A stretch of 64,000 nucleotides of DNA from Meconema thalassinum (GCA_946902985.2 OX336397.1:151025890-151089889), one strand, 5' to 3'; shown: positions 33,665 through 46,250, numbered from the stretch's first letter. Notes: generated by a model from the letters alone, not told the origin. Translations and numbers: made by a program.

Positions 33665-34557
33665 TATTATACTATGGATAATATCAATAACACAAACAAC
33701 ATGAATACTGCTAATGCAAAGCAAGACACAAACATTCTAATGGAATTTCACTGTCATAATGGGAACATTTTTATCGTATAACATTAATCTTACTGCTAAC
33801 TTACAACTAATACAGGATAATACCAACTATGAATCCGAAACATTCTGATACTAATTGTGTGGTGATTTATATCGGTGGTATATTAACTATCCAAATTTTA
33901 AAAAAATAAGTGAACAAAAGTATTCTACAATTAATGATGTGTTCAAAAATCCTCATCAGCCGGATATACCAAAGCCAGGCAACTTATATGAAACTCAAAC
34001 ATGAGCTGCATCCAACCGCCCTATTCGACTGAACAGGTTAGTTAAGAATTCGAAGAGTCTCTTGCACTGATCATGTTCATGTCGTAAACTAATCCAAAAT
34101 AAGTGTAGCACCACTTTAAAAAAAGAAACGAAGTCTAATAATGGTTGCGATTCCACACGTATACCATGTAGATTGATTAACGTCACAATCGCTTTATTCA
34201 CGAGTGAATTCTGATCTTTTGCGCTAAAAAGTATCAGTACATCATTATTTTTCCAACAGACATTCAGAGAATTCACAATGATCCCTGTAATGGCGTCGGA
34301 ATTGACTAGCTCATGACACCATCCACGTGTAAGACAGCAAAGTTCGAAGCTACGATAAAATGGCGTCATTCGACCAGTCCATTGGGTCGACATGGAGTAC
34401 GACATCGCTGTCTAAATCTCCATAGTCATGGATCGCCAAATAACTGTTTCTCTCTTGGTATTCCAGTTTTCTGAGCTCCAATAGTTTGGACGCCAATCCC
34501 ATATATCGGCGTAACCCAAAAACGACACGATATCTCTAGTCGAGCCCAAACGTTCAA
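33665..34557 (-). other. Leader region of the giant-LTR element
   Basis: About 900 nt between the primer-binding site and gag. It contains a 136-aa minus-strand ORF (33995-34405) with a hydrophobic centre (LLDFVSFFKVVLHLFW). I do not recognise it. It could be an upstream ORF, the N-terminal part of an ancestral gag, or chance. Confidence 0.4.
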
Positions 34558-34565
34558 GGGCGCCA
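34558..34565 (-). promoter_or_regulatory. Primer-binding-site core
   Basis: TGGCGCCC on the minus strand, six bases inside the 5' LTR end at 34572. This core is shared by tRNA-Lys-type primer sites, but pairing cannot be followed beyond ~8 bases. Confidence 0.45.
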
Positions 34566-35268
34566 ATCCACTGTACCCGAAATTATCTACCATCATCTTG
34601 TTGAAATCTCACGCAGATCACTGGATCGTAGAAACCTGGAAAATCCCGGCTAAAAAAACCCAGACACTACCAACAAGAGACGGGGATAATAGGGCACATG
34701 TTAACCTAACCAGGCATCGTTAAGAAAATCCATGGCTAAACGCTAAAAAGCAACAGCTCAAAGAACACGAGATCTACACAAGAGTGTAATCTCAGGCGTA
34801 GAAACACCTAGAAATACCCAGCAATGGCTTTCTTAACGTGACCTCCACTCACTTCTATAAATCACCACAATGTCGAATTAAAATGGAACTGAAATATTTA
34901 TTCACAAAACGGCATAGCGAAGTGCTATGTCTTCAGATCATAATCTGATGAACGTTAATAGGCTTGACATGGTCATGAATAAATCACACATAACAAGGAT
35001 CAAATCCAACACACAAGACTGTTGTGAAATCCCATTAAAAGATATTATAGATCCACACAAACTCTTTTTGGATCGAATATCAGAACTGTTTCGTTCAGTA
35101 GGTAATTTCCCCTGATACACATGTTAATAATGACCCTGGAAAAGAATTTATACACATATATACAATTTGTTTCAACACCACTCAGAGTGTTCTGTGGAAT
35201 ACACGATGATTGTACACCCTCCATGAGTGTAATTTGTTTAATTCAATTGTGGTTTCGTGGTAGTTATA

Positions 35269-36716
35269 CACACATCAAAAAAAGTTTTGCATCACCTCGG
35301 TTCCCAGATCTCCGGCATATAGACGTTGACTGTGTATATTGTATCCAAGATACAGTCCCTTTGACTGTTCATAGATGTCACTAAAACTGCTCAAAGATGT
35401 AAACAACCATGCATGAGCAGGGCCTATTAGACGGAGGGGGTACGACAGCCGATCAGTTCCAGTCATTCCACCAGGACGAAGGTACGCTGCTCATGTTGTC
35501 TGTAGTTCTACCATGCCTAGAAGGTCAATACCGCAGTTCGATCGCGTCCGCATTGTTACTTTGTGTCAAGAAGGGCTCTCAACAAGGGAAGTTTCCAGGC
35601 GTCTCAGAGTGAACCAAAGCGATGTTGTTCGGACATGGAGGAGGTACAGAGATACAGGAACTGTCGATGACAGGCCTCGCTCAGGCCGCCCAAGGGCTAC
35701 TACTGTAGTGGATGACCGCTACTTACAGATTGCCGCTCGGAGGAACCCTGACAGCAATGCCACCATGTTGAATAATGCGTTTCGTTCAGCCACAGGACGT
35801 CGTGTTTCAACTCAAACTGTGCGCAATAGGCTGCATGATGCGCAACTTCACTCCCGACGTCCATGGCGAGGTCCAGCTTTGCAACCCCGACACCATGCAG
35901 CGCGGTACAGATGGGCCCAACAACATGCTGAATGGACCCCACGGAATTGGCATCACGTTCTCTTCACCGATGAGTGTCGCATATGCCTTCAACCAGACAA
36001 TCGTCGGAGACGTGTTTGGAGGCACCCTGGTCAGGCTGAACGTCTTAGACACACTGTCCAGCGAGTGCAGCAAGGTGGTGGTTCCCTGATGTTTTGGGGT
36101 GGCATTATGTGGGGCCGACGTACGCCACTGGTGGTCATGGAAGGCTCCGAAACGGCTTTACGATACCTGAATGACATCCTCCGACCCATAGTGCAACCAT
36201 ATCGGCAGAATATTGGAGAGGCATTTGTCTTCATGGACGACAATTCTCGACCTCATCGTGCACATCTTGTGAATGCGTTCCTTCAAGATAACGACATCGC
36301 TCGACTACAGTGGCCAGAATGTTCGCCAGACATGAACCCTATCGAACATGCCTGGGATATGTTGAAAAGGGCTGTTTATGGACGTCTTGACCCACCAACC
36401 ACGAATTGTCGTTGAGGAGTGGGACAATTTGGACCAACAGTGTCTTGATGAACTTGTGGATAGTATGCCACGGCGAATACAGGCATGCATCAATGCAAGA
36501 GGACGTGCTACTGGGTATTAGAGGTAGTGGTGTGTACTGCAATCTGGACCACAAATGCTGAAAGTCTAGCTGTATGATGGTACAACATGCAATGTGTGGG
36601 TCTCATGAGCAATAAAACGAGCTGAAATGTTGTTTGTGTTGATCTCTATTCCCTTTGTATTTAACGGTTCCGGAACTCTTGGAACCGAGGTGATGCAAAC
36701 CTTTTTTTGATGTGTG
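35269..36716 (+). mobile_element. Tc1-like DNA transposon
   Basis: A 1,448-bp element with ~36-bp inverted termini starting CACACATCAAAAAAAG (left) and ending in the near-complement (right). The flanking TA duplications are 35267-35268 and 36717-36718. The other LTR (near 25132) shows the single-TA empty site. It carries one transposase gene with a late frameshift. Confidence 0.93.
35513..36521 (+). pseudogene. Tc1-like transposase (DD34E) with C-terminal frameshift
   Basis: Residues 1-300 are open. Helix-turn-helix regions lie in the first ~115 residues (GLSTREVSRRL; SGRPRATT; a second around VSTQTVRNRL). The catalytic triad is intact: D153 in FTDE, D243 in MDDNSRPH and E278 in NPIEHAW, with the DD34E spacing. 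The frame ends early at 36415. Another frame continues with IVVEEWDNLDQQCLDELV and stops at 36521 after GRATGY, the normal kind of Tc1 C-terminus, so an indel near 36390-36415 has truncated the protein. The enzyme would cut and paste the element at TA. Loss of the last ~40 residues probably inactivates it. Confidence 0.88.
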
Positions 36717-37262
36717 TATAATAAATATTTGGTGTCCCTCGGTCCCAATAATCTCTTGTGAGAGCAAGCAAAAATCAAATTCATTCAACACTGATCCTAG
36801 AATTCATCAAAGGGATGATTATGTAGCTATTAGCTTTTCAATAAAATTCAGAAATCGGATAATAAAGATCATTACTCAAATTATACGTGCTCGTGTCTAG
36901 AAGTGCACGTTTCCTGATAATACATTATCGCTATCTAGTTCGATATCTGTAAATCTATAATCACTTTATGTCACACCTGACTATTTATTCACCTTCCATT
37001 CAGCAATGGATTTCATCATAATTATTTTAAACAATAATTAATTATTATATAATTCAACGGTGCCAATACCCGGTCTTATCCACAGGATAAATCTACTCCA
37101 CTGAGTATACATTATTACTGTTTCATAATTGCCATTTATACACTTATAATCATTAGTCACCCTCTGTGGTAATACGAATGATTTTATCACTAATATACTT
37201 TAATAGATACAGTTTGCTTTATATTTGCGTTTCTAGAATTATACAGGATCATTATACTTCAT

Positions 37263-37598
37263 GAAAAAATGAAAATCCACAGCCTGCTTCCAGTCTCCGA
37301 CCGGGACAGGAATGGAATGAATGAAGCCCCCATCTAGCGGCGAGGATATGAACTGGGCCGGCTGCCGAGGCCTGACGCACTCCTCTGGGGCAATGATTAA
37401 ATGAATGACAGATGAAATGAAATGATAGTGGAGAGTGTTGCTGGAATGAAATTTTGACAGGGAAAACCGGAGTACCCGGAGAAAAACCTGTCTGCCTCCG
37501 TTTTGTCCAGCACAGATCTCACATGGAGTGACCGGGATTTGAACCACGGACCCAGCGGTGAGAGGCCGGCGTGCTGCCGCCTAAGCCACGGAGGCTTC
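37263..37598 (-). mobile_element. tRNA-derived SINE (family D)
   Basis: The minus-strand head is GCCTCCGTGGCTTAGGCGG, with a B-box-like GGTTCAAATCC, followed by a body with GGTTTTTCTCCGGGTACTCC and a CATT-rich 3' end. A perfect 10-bp duplication, tatacttcat (37253-37262, 37599-37608), is present once in the other LTR near 25671, proving the insertion. Confidence 0.92.
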
Positions 37599-38535
37599 TA
37601 TACTTCATATAGAGTATCTAAAATGTTATCTCTTATGTCTCCAAATAGTTATTGGAATTATTGTTAATGCTTTTACAATAGTTTATGACAATCACACGTC
37701 TGTTAAAGGACATGCCTCCACATTCGATTATCTCAGTTTCTTGTTGAAGAAAAGATTGTAAATGCTGTTCAGAATGTCTTTAATAGACTATAATTCGCAT
37801 CGAAAAGTCTGAAGAATACCATAAGAAATGGATTTCTATCAGCTCAAAGTTAACTTGACATTCGTGTGTCAAAACAATAAATTCAATAGGATCAAGATGT
37901 CTCAAGCATAAAAAGAAATATTCCTGCTCGAGTGGGGTCTGGAAAATAATATAGGGTTCCTACACCATCGACGAGGGTGATCGTAACGATAAGCACCAAC
38001 ATCGTCCATTAGAAAACCCTACTGTTTCCATAGTACACTAAAACTGGAAATATATCTTAGCAAAAGCTAAAAAGAATCCTATCACACCAAGTGTGTGCTC
38101 AATAAAATCGAAACTATCAAACACGACGTAGAATAATGTTCAAAAGAACATTAACAACTCTCCAACCAACAATCAGAAGGATCTCTATAAAATAGATCCG
38201 TCAATAAATGCGAATGCGAATAAACGTGGCAAAAAATAATATATACCACAATGAAAATTCCAAACCACTATATTAAATAGTGAAGACATAAAATTAAATC
38301 ATCCCCTAAGTTGATTCCCTTCACTACGACAAAAATGTTCCCATATAAATTACTATAAGCTACCTTAAATTGTGTAAAAACACACTACAAAAATTGATGC
38401 ATTCTTTTAAAAAGAATCACAATCCAGTCACGAATAGGACCAGCTATATGTAAGACGTCAAGTCTAAATCCTACCCATCGACTATACTAAGAAAAATAAA
38501 AATAAAATATGACAGTTACTAAAACATTACAATAT

Positions 38536-39471
38536 TCATGCATTACTACTACTGATGAGTGTTAATTTGCAGTACCTTCTCGCCAGACGATCATGGAATC
38601 GAAAGCAATGATATGCCTCACATATGAAGCCTTCCTTAGACGTAGAAATGCCCTGTGTCATCCTGGAATGTCGATGGAATCGAGCTCCGGATCGCCATTC
38701 ACCAACGCACGGGTTCCAGACAGCCACCCGAACAACACCGTTTGTTACTGCAATCCACGTACAGTCCGTATCGTTCCGAATAAGAATCTCGTCACAATGT
38801 AGTAGTATTCGCCCGATGCGATAATTGCATTTTAATGCCATGATATCATAATGAGCTGACATGGTGGAAGAAATTTAGCATTAGCGATAACGCTTTACAA
38901 TGTCAGTGTCCATTCCGTAGAAAGCATGTTGTGTTGCTTACACCGCAGTATTCATGTATAAATGTTTCGCCAACCATAGCTATGAGGTAATCGTGCATGT
39001 AAACGCTTCCTCCCGACATCTTGTTGATAATCATGTCTGTAAAATAAGAGAAATGAGTAATATAATTCATGTAGTGCTCATGTATCACATTACTTATGTC
39101 CATAGAAGTGGCATTATTCTGAAGTGAACGTTCCACTGCGGGTATTACAGTACACTTGCCAAAGTTAATGTTGCTCGTTGTATAGAGCTTGCCTTATTAT
39201 ATGTATGGCATGATTATACCTGCACGCAACGTGGTACATATTCAGAGTGAAGACTGCACTCACTACTGAAATGCCTAAGGTAGAATTTTTCGTCACATAA
39301 CTCTAACTTCCTAACGATGGCCTCGCACACGTTTTCAAGTAGGCCCCGAACTCGCGATAGGTGTTGTATAATCGCGCTAGTAGGTCGTTCTGGTCTAGGC
39401 TGAGATGTATAAGAATCTGCCTTGCTCGAACTGCCCTCAGATTCACGAGGGTGATCATCCCCTACTCTCAC
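38536..39471 (-). other. Three short sense-strand ORFs inside the LTR
   Basis: ORFs of 85 aa (39214-39471), 77 aa (38903-39136) and 108 aa (38536-38862) lie in a row in the U3-like part. The 85-aa ORF is also open in the other LTR (30130-30387) but differs at about 13 residues. The 108-aa ORF is interrupted there by a stop. Frequent replacement changes argue against selection on a protein. No motifs seen. Confidence 0.25.
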
Positions 39472-39871
39472 GGTGCGTAGATCGATAAATCAAGACGTTG
39501 GCACATAATCAAAATAGCTCTCATATATAATGCAGTCTTGCCAATGAAATCAGCTCTTCAAAAGCTTGTACAATGTCAATACATCTTGGGTAATTGCTTA
39601 AAATCATAAATAAACTTCTCTTCCTCGTTATTATAGATGAAGTAATCTTTCAATATTCAATCGATATCTTGGATCTGCGCGGAGCACAAGTTATGAATGC
39701 CAAGCTCGCGCCTGCAACTTCGGAGACCCTACGTTCGGCTCGGGCGAGCCTAACGGGATGCCCGTCAGCTGCCGTGCCGCAAACTCGCCAGCCATGTGCT
39801 GCGTTGTGTTTCAAAACAAATCCTGCAGATCACAGTACTGCAACTAACGCTTGAGGGTAATGGTACAGTAC

Positions 39872-40262
39872 GAAGCCATCTCAGTTGATATATTATAGGT
39901 TATTGCCGAACAAATTCACAAAAAGAGCATTTTTTTGGAACATCTGAAGAAACATTTACCGCTCGTATCATGTAAGTTAGAATTTGCTTACATCTTTCCA
40001 TTTCTTTCACCTTTATAAAAGACAATCTAGAAATTTAGTTTTTCTTTTCTCTCTTTATAGAATGAATCTTGATTTATTCGACAAAGACAACCACATATTT
40101 AATTCAAGATATTAATTCAATGCGACGTTTCATTACGTAGGATTACATGCATTTTTACCTCATGCCTTGATGAAGACATACTTATTTCAGCCTATAACCA
40201 GATTGTGCACCTAAACATTCTTTCATTCATCTTAAGGAATATGTACGCATTGAAGGCTTTTC

Positions 40263-40265
<3 letters not shown>
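39872..40265. other. Non-coding flank
   Basis: AT-rich, no feature recognised. Confidence 0.4.

Positions 40266-40303
<38 letters not shown>
40266..40303. repeat. (TA)n microsatellite
   Basis: About 19 uninterrupted TA units. Confidence 0.95.
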
Positions 40304-40306
<3 letters not shown>

Positions 40307-40535
40307 CCAGGAACTAACAATCCCTGGTCCTAAATTCCCAGTGGAAACACTGGACAAAATTTTGATTACAAGCTGATATCATTCGTGCAAACAACAACAT
40401 CATTACCCCAGGTGGTACCCAATCCACCCGTCAGCGAGCGGCAATCAGGCATTCGGATTCTGGGGGACCTGGTAAGTCATGAATACAGAGAAAGTCGGAG
40501 TTCTGTGGCAAACTACCTTCATAGACACGCATGTA

Positions 40536-41400
40536 CACCGGAACTTTCAACATTAACACCCTAATTAAACCATGAAAACTACATGTCCTTGTATTAGAGC
40601 TAGATCGGCAAAAGATACAGATACTAGCCCTTCAGGAAACACGCTTTACGGACGAGAATACTGTAGACTACGGTAACTACCGTATCTTTAAAAGCAAGAC
40701 AAACATGATGATTGGAAAAAATTACATCCCACTATTGGGTATGGCATTTGCCGTACACGAAAATATGCTCAGCTCAATAAAAGAAGTTACACCCATAAAC
40801 AACAGGATTATGACAATGCGTGTACAAAGTGCAAACAAGAAGTACACCCTGATTAACGCACACGCTCCCACAAACATCGATAACAAGAAAGATCTGAATA
40901 AGGTTGAACAATTCTGGACCACACTTGATGAGGTCATGATCAAAGTACCCATGGAGGACATAAAGATTTTACTGGGCGATTTCAGTGCCCAATTGGGCAG
41001 AGAAAAATAATATAAAAAACTGTAGGCAGATTCCCTGCACATAAATTCACTAACAAGAACGGAACATGATTTATTGAATTGTGTCAACAAAACAATCTGA
41101 GGATCATGTCAACTTCCCTGAGGAAACACCCTCGAAAGCAAAAGACTTGGAGATCACTCATACTATCGCTTAGTGAATATCAGATCGATCATTTAGCCAT
41201 CACATACTCCTCGCAGAAAGAAATCCATGATGTACAAGTCCGCAGAGGTGCAAACATTGACTCTGACCATTATCTAGTGCGCATCAAAGTGAAATTTACC
41301 CCTAAAACAACCCATCGCAAAAGAACACACCTCCAGAAATTTGATACAAAAAGGATTCAGGAAGCAGGTATAAAGGAAGAATGGGAAAGACAACAGGCGG
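40536..41400 (+). pseudogene. LINE endonuclease domain, broken
   Basis: Open segments carry LALQETRF (upstream of the Met at 40705), LINAHAPTN and ILLGDFSAQLG (40705-41010). After a frameshift, NIDSDHYLVRIKVKF follows (41079-41612). These are the successive motifs of an apurinic-type endonuclease that nicks target DNA. A TGA near 40573, the frameshift near 41010 and other lesions make it non-functional. Confidence 0.75.
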
Positions 41401-42541
41401 GCACCTGGGAACAGTTCCACACTAAGATCATAGAGAAAGCCAAAAAGTTAATTCCCCGAAAGAGGAACACAAAACACCCGTGGTGGGATTCGGCTTGTGA
41501 GGATGCTCTGGAAGAACGAAAGAGAGCCTTCCAGAAATATAATAGGCTAGTAAATGATCACCTGAGACGCAACAGCACTTTTTTGATATCAGAGAAAATG
41601 TCGCAATATTAATCAGGCAAACGAAGGGGAGACATATGAAGGAGCAATTGCAATCCATTGAAAAGAACTGCAGAGACTTCAAAACATGTAATTTTGATAG
41701 AACATTCGCAGGAAAGATTAGAGGATATACCCCACAGAACCTATGCTTTAGGAAACAGAATGGTGAACTCGCACAGGCCAAACAAGAGAACTGCAGAGAG
41801 CTAGCTCTATATTTCTCTGAGCTACTCAACTGCCCAGAACCACCCTCGAGATTTCCTAAGGATATGCCATCATATACATACCCCGATTCCCAACCATCAA
41901 CCGAAGAAGAAATCTACAGACACATCCTCAGACTCAAAAATGACAGAACATCAGGAGAAGATGGTATTATAGCTGAATTCCTGAAGAACATAGGGCCCAA
42001 CACTCTGGAGGAATTTACTCAAATCATCGAAGACAATTGGCTAACAGAAAAATTACCAGAAGACTGGAAGTGCGCCCTCATCCATTCACTATACAAGAAA
42101 GGTAACAGAACGAATGTGAATAACTACTGAGGGATTTCTTTACTTCAAGTTGCCTACAAGATTCTCTCAGCGTGTCTACTTAAAAGAGCACAGGAAGAGC
42201 TTGAACATACGATCGGCGAATACCAAGCGGGTTTCCGACCTGGGCACTCCTGCGTGAAACGGATCATTAACTTGAAGACAATACTGAAGTATAAAGCAAT
42301 CAGAAATTGTCCAATCATATGCACGTTTGTTGACTTCAAGAAGGCGTATGACTCCGTCGACCGACAGTCTCTCTTCAACATCCTGGAGGGGCAAGGACTC
42401 GACCAAAAAACTTTAAGTCTTATCAAGCAAACACTCACAGCCACAAAGTCCAAAGTGAAATTTATGGGTGAAGTATCAGAGCCCTTCGAAATTAAAACCG
42501 GTGTTCTCAAGGAGATGGACTGTCACCACTCCTCTTCAATA
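41401..42541 (+). pseudogene. LINE reverse transcriptase, N-terminal half, broken
   Basis: HPWWDSACEDALEERKRAF precedes the RT. The RT then shows LKNDRTSGEDGI and EKLPEDWKCALIHSLYKKG (to a stop at 42130), ISLLQVAYKILS and GEYQAGFRPGHSC, and motif A FVDFKKAYDSVD (42254-42559). A stop lies at 42130, and a frameshift near 42510 interrupts the expected QGD-LSP block. Confidence 0.78.
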
Positions 42542-43515
42542 TCGTCCTTGATAAAGTAATTAGAGATTGGGAAAAGGAGCTGAAATACCAACAACACTGG
42601 AAGCCCATTCAACTTGGACGAGCAAAAGATGACATTAATGTTACTTGCTTAGCTTTCGCAGACGATCTAGTGATACTAGCGGACAGTGAAATCACTGCAA
42701 TCAAACAGATAGAAGTCCTCGAGGAATGTGCTGGAAAAATTGGCCTACACATCTCTTTTGAGAAAACTGGGTTCTTCTCTACTGGGTTCAACTATCAGAA
42801 ATTGAACAGCAAATATGGAAAAATCAATCGCGTCTCACACTTCACGTACCTAGGGGAGATCTTGGAACCAACAGGTTTAGAAAAAGAAGCACAAAGAGTT
42901 CGGCTACAGAAATTGAAGAGAGCGTATGGGAGAACGTGCAACATCTACAACAAAAAGTGCATGTCCACTAATACAAAGATCAGACACTACAACACGGTGA
43001 TCAAACCGGAAGCTCTGTATGCAAGTGAAACTCTAATACTTAATAGGAAAGGTGACTTGGAAAATATTCTAAAGGAAGAACGCAAGATCTTGAGGAAAAT
43101 TCTTGGCCCAGAAAGAACAGAAGATGGATACAGGTTGAAATCTCGTAAAGCAACTGAGAAATTATGTAATCTTGCAGCGGACATCCGAAAACGAAGATTG
43201 AAGTTTTATGGACATGTTCAAAGACTTCCACCGACTAGGCTTACACACAGGATCATGACCTACGCAGAATGACTGAAGAATATACCGTGGATTCAGCAAG
43301 TCAAACAGGATTTGGAGAAGGCCCAAGAAAGAACAGTGGAAGTCTTTGACAGAAACCTGTTGCGATGTAGGGTAAATGGATGGAATGTAACACCAGAGAA
43401 TGACGCTCCAAAGAGACCAGGAACCAAGTGGACTGAGGAAAGGAAGATGGCCCACGGAGAGAGAATGAGGTCTATATGGAAGATCAGAAAGGCGAATCAT
43501 AAAAGTACTGCGTGA
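42542..43515 (+). pseudogene. LINE reverse transcriptase, C-terminal half, broken
   Basis: Continues in another frame with CLAFADDLVILADSE (catalytic DD near 42660), IGLHISFEKT, HFTYLGEI and KLRRLKFYGHVQRL-like thumb sequence to a stop at 43272. A last open stretch (43312-43515) contains KRPGTKWTEERK. The frame is interrupted at least twice. Confidence 0.78.
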
Positions 43516-43665
43516 TCCATCTGGGTCCATTCGCACATAATAATATATAGACAGGGTTATTTAGCTAAGATGTTACACGACAATAATGTCTAAACCATTA
43601 AAGATATCGGTATTCTGTTTTCACTTTTGGGAATGGTGCTAAGGAACTCATAAACTATCTTATAC

Positions 43666-45459
43666 CTTTTTTAGCCTATTTTTATTTATGAAAAAAAAAA
43701 GCTTATGAGGTCACCTTTTGTCCGTGTGACTGTCTGCGCGTGTGTGTGTGAGATGGTGTGTGTGTGTGTGTCCCTAATAACGTCTAAACGGCTTGAGTGG
43801 TTTCAATGAAACTCGGTAAGTTCATAGCACTATTCCGGCCGACCCCGACCGTGCCCTTCAAATTTTGTTACGTCTCACCAATCCAACATGGTGGCTGTGC
43901 GAAATATTTCACCAGCATTTAATATCTTCGAAACTATTACCGATATCACCCCGGAATATTTTACGGTGATAAAGGGAACTACTGGAAGTTCACCTATGTG
44001 TGTTTGGAAAACCTGGTAACTACAGAACCAACATGGCGGCCAAGCGAAGTTGCGACTTTGAAATAGACGTTTCTCGTGATTTAACCAACCAAACGCAATG
44101 AAACTAGGTTGAGAGTATGTTCATACACATTGTAATGCACCGACTTATAACTTCGTTCAATTGTTTACATAACCTCAAGATGGTGGCTGTGCGAAATATT
44201 TCACCAGCATTCTATATCTCTGGAACTATTAGCGGTATCACCCTGAAATTTTGTTCGGAGATAAAGGGCACTACTGGAAATTCATTTATAAGACTTTCAA
44301 AAAGCGGTTAACCACAAAACGAATATGGTGGTCAAGCGAAGTTGAGAATTTTAAATAGACCTTTCTCGCGATTTAATTACCCAAACGCAATGAAACTTTG
44401 TACAGGAAATGTTTATACATATTGTAATGCACTGACATCTAATTTAGTTCAATTGTTTACATAACCTCAAGATGGCGGCTGTGCGAATTTTAATATTAAG
44501 TTTTTATTTCTTGTGACGTAATCATGCGATCGAAGTGAAAGTTTTAATAATGAACCTACGCAATAATTTTCCTTTAATGGTACTTGACTCTATGGCCTAT
44601 ACATATAACAATCCAACATGGTGACCATCCGAAATATTTAGATGGATCTCAGTATCTACGAATCTATTACAGCAATCGAACTGAATTTATTAATGTTCAT
44701 AGGGGCAATGAACATACGTTTACCTATAGGACTTTCAATATTCTGGTTATCACAAATCCAACATGGCGGCGACGCGAAGTATAAATATTCACATGGTCGT
44801 TTCTCGCAATTTAACCATCCGAGTGCAGTGACACTTGGTTCAGCAAATCCTTCTACAAATGTTAATCCATTGGCATCTAATTTTTTTTCATTTGTTTCCA
44901 TAAGATGACAGCTGTGCGAAATTTTAAAATCTCGTTTGTACTTCTTGTGTCCTAATAATGTGATTGAATTTTGAATACTACACGTGCACAATACTCTTCA
45001 TGTAACAGTACGTTACTCTAAGACCTACACATATAAAAATGGAAAAAAGGAAGGAAGGAAGCTTGTAGTTTAACGTGACCGTTAATCGCGAGATCATGAG
45101 CCACGGGACCTCCTTTTTACGTGGAATCCGAACCACAGGACATGGCATTTCACTTCGAAAATCTCACATGCATTGACCGGGAATCGAACCCGGACCGCCT
45201 TGGTGAGAGGCATATAGCTAGACCGCTGAGCCACCACGCCCTCTTATAAAAATGGAACATGGCGACCATCCGCAATATTTAGTCGGTTCTCAATATCTAC
45301 GTCTCTATTACAGCAATCAAACTGAAATGTTAAATGTTGATAGAGGCAATTAATATAAGTAGGATATATGAAAATAGGCTGTATAGTTCTTCATGGAACT
45401 TCTTGTTTCCATTGTGAATAGCTGAGATATTGGTATCAACTTTGTTTTTTTAAAGGGAC
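43666..45459 (+). mobile_element. MITE-like unit with internal ~292-bp subrepeats, copy 1
   Basis: Inserted in the left arm between two copies of tatac (43661-43665, 45460-45464). It starts with ttagcctatttttatttatg and ends near 45385 with the rough complement atatatgaaaataggctg. A GT-rich tract follows the start. Blocks such as ggctgtgcgaaatatttcaccagc recur about every 292 bp (near 43890, 44182, 44473). A direct copy lies at 49250-50765. No coding capacity. Confidence 0.65.
45045..45244 (-). mobile_element. tRNA-derived SINE
   Basis: The minus strand shows GTGGTGGCTCAGCGGTCTAG and a B box, GGTTCGATTCC. Flanked by a perfect 13-bp duplication, tataaaaatggaa (45032-45044, 45245-45257). Absent from the second copy of the host repeat near 50605. 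Confidence 0.88.
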
Positions 45460-46059
45460 TATACTATTTTTTTTCATACAGGGTAACAAAAAAACACTGA
45501 GACAAATTCAACGGTGTTATTATTTCCCAAATAGGACAAGTACCTTTTGAGAAATCAAGGATATGGAAATTGTGCTAGGCCACGCCTCCTTTTGGTGACG
45601 CGATGTGCTAATGGCTAGTACGTTCCGGCTGAATGTGAATCGAGGCTCGTTGGTGCCCTTACCTAGGCTAGCCTCGTTTGCAGCCGTAATCTGCTTTAAA
45701 ACAAAATGAATATCCTGAAATCAGAATCTTAGTCGTTATTATCGGAGTTTGGTTCTTTGGGAAGTGTACCTAAAGTGATAAAAGAATAGGAAAATGAAGT
45801 TTCATTTGTTTTCCAATCATTTCTTACGTCACTAGCTGTTTGTTTTAATGGGAGAAAGGAACAGATGGTGGCGTACATTGCTTTTGATTTGCTATAACAT
45901 GTAGAATAAATAATTCACGATGCGTAACACACTTCGGGAGCTTTAAATGTACCAGTGGATAACACGAAATGGAAGGAGTAATGTTTTGCAAATACAGTAC
46001 GTACAGAATAGTCCAAGTTGAAAAAGTATTTAAACAGTCGGTTTAATTTATTTATTAGA

Positions 46060-46250
46060 GTTACGTAGCCTCGCTGGCATCTGGAGAGTGTGGGTTCGAT
46101 TCCCACCTCGGCCGTCCTGAGAATAGATTTCGTGGGTTTCCCATTTTCGCCACCAGGAAAATGCCGGGACGGTTCCTTTCAATAGGCCCACGGCCGATTG
46201 CCTTCCAAAATCCGTTCCCTGACCCGTCCTGAAAAGAAAAGTACATGGCC
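46060..46250 (+). mobile_element. tRNA-derived SINE (family E), 5'-degraded
   Basis: A B box, GGTTCGATTCC (~46092), is followed by the body cggccgtcctgagaatagat, gtttcccattttcgccacc and cacggccgattgcc. The same body follows the B box of the element at 47480. The A-box region is poorly preserved. Confidence 0.7.

Larger units (their letters stand above)
24436..39867 (-). mobile_element. Giant-LTR gypsy-type element lacking pol, with nested TEs
   Basis: Two copies of a ~3.5-kb repeat (24436-30785 and 34572-39867 before removing insertions; net 3,503 and 3,500 bp) both run TGTACCCGAAATTA to GGTACA. The outer flanks carry a GTAC target duplication (24432-24435, 39868-39871). A purine tract abuts the inside of the left LTR and a TGGCGCCC core lies just inside the right LTR, both on the minus strand, so the element reads right to left. 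The 3.8-kb interior holds only a leader and a broken gag. Pol is absent, so the copy is non-autonomous or deleted. Confidence 0.85.
34572..39867 (-). repeat. 5' LTR of the giant-LTR element
   Basis: Net length 3,500 bp after removing the Tc1-like element and the SINE with their duplications. The ends are TGTACCC and GGTACA. It preserves the empty site of the LINE in the other LTR at ~39051-39060. Confidence 0.85.
40304..43550 (+). mobile_element. Decayed LINE
   Basis: An endonuclease, RT and C-terminal region succeed each other on the plus strand with several stops and frameshifts, ending near 43515 with a short taataata-type tail. It is distinct in sequence from the LINE at 27121-29957. A related 3' fragment lies inverted at 51900-52135. 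Confidence 0.8.

Noticed and set aside
24436..39867. Simple segmental duplication of unique DNA
   Set aside because: The repeat ends are inverted TGTACC/GGTACA with a 4-bp outer duplication, a polypurine tract and a primer-site core. That identifies LTRs of one element.
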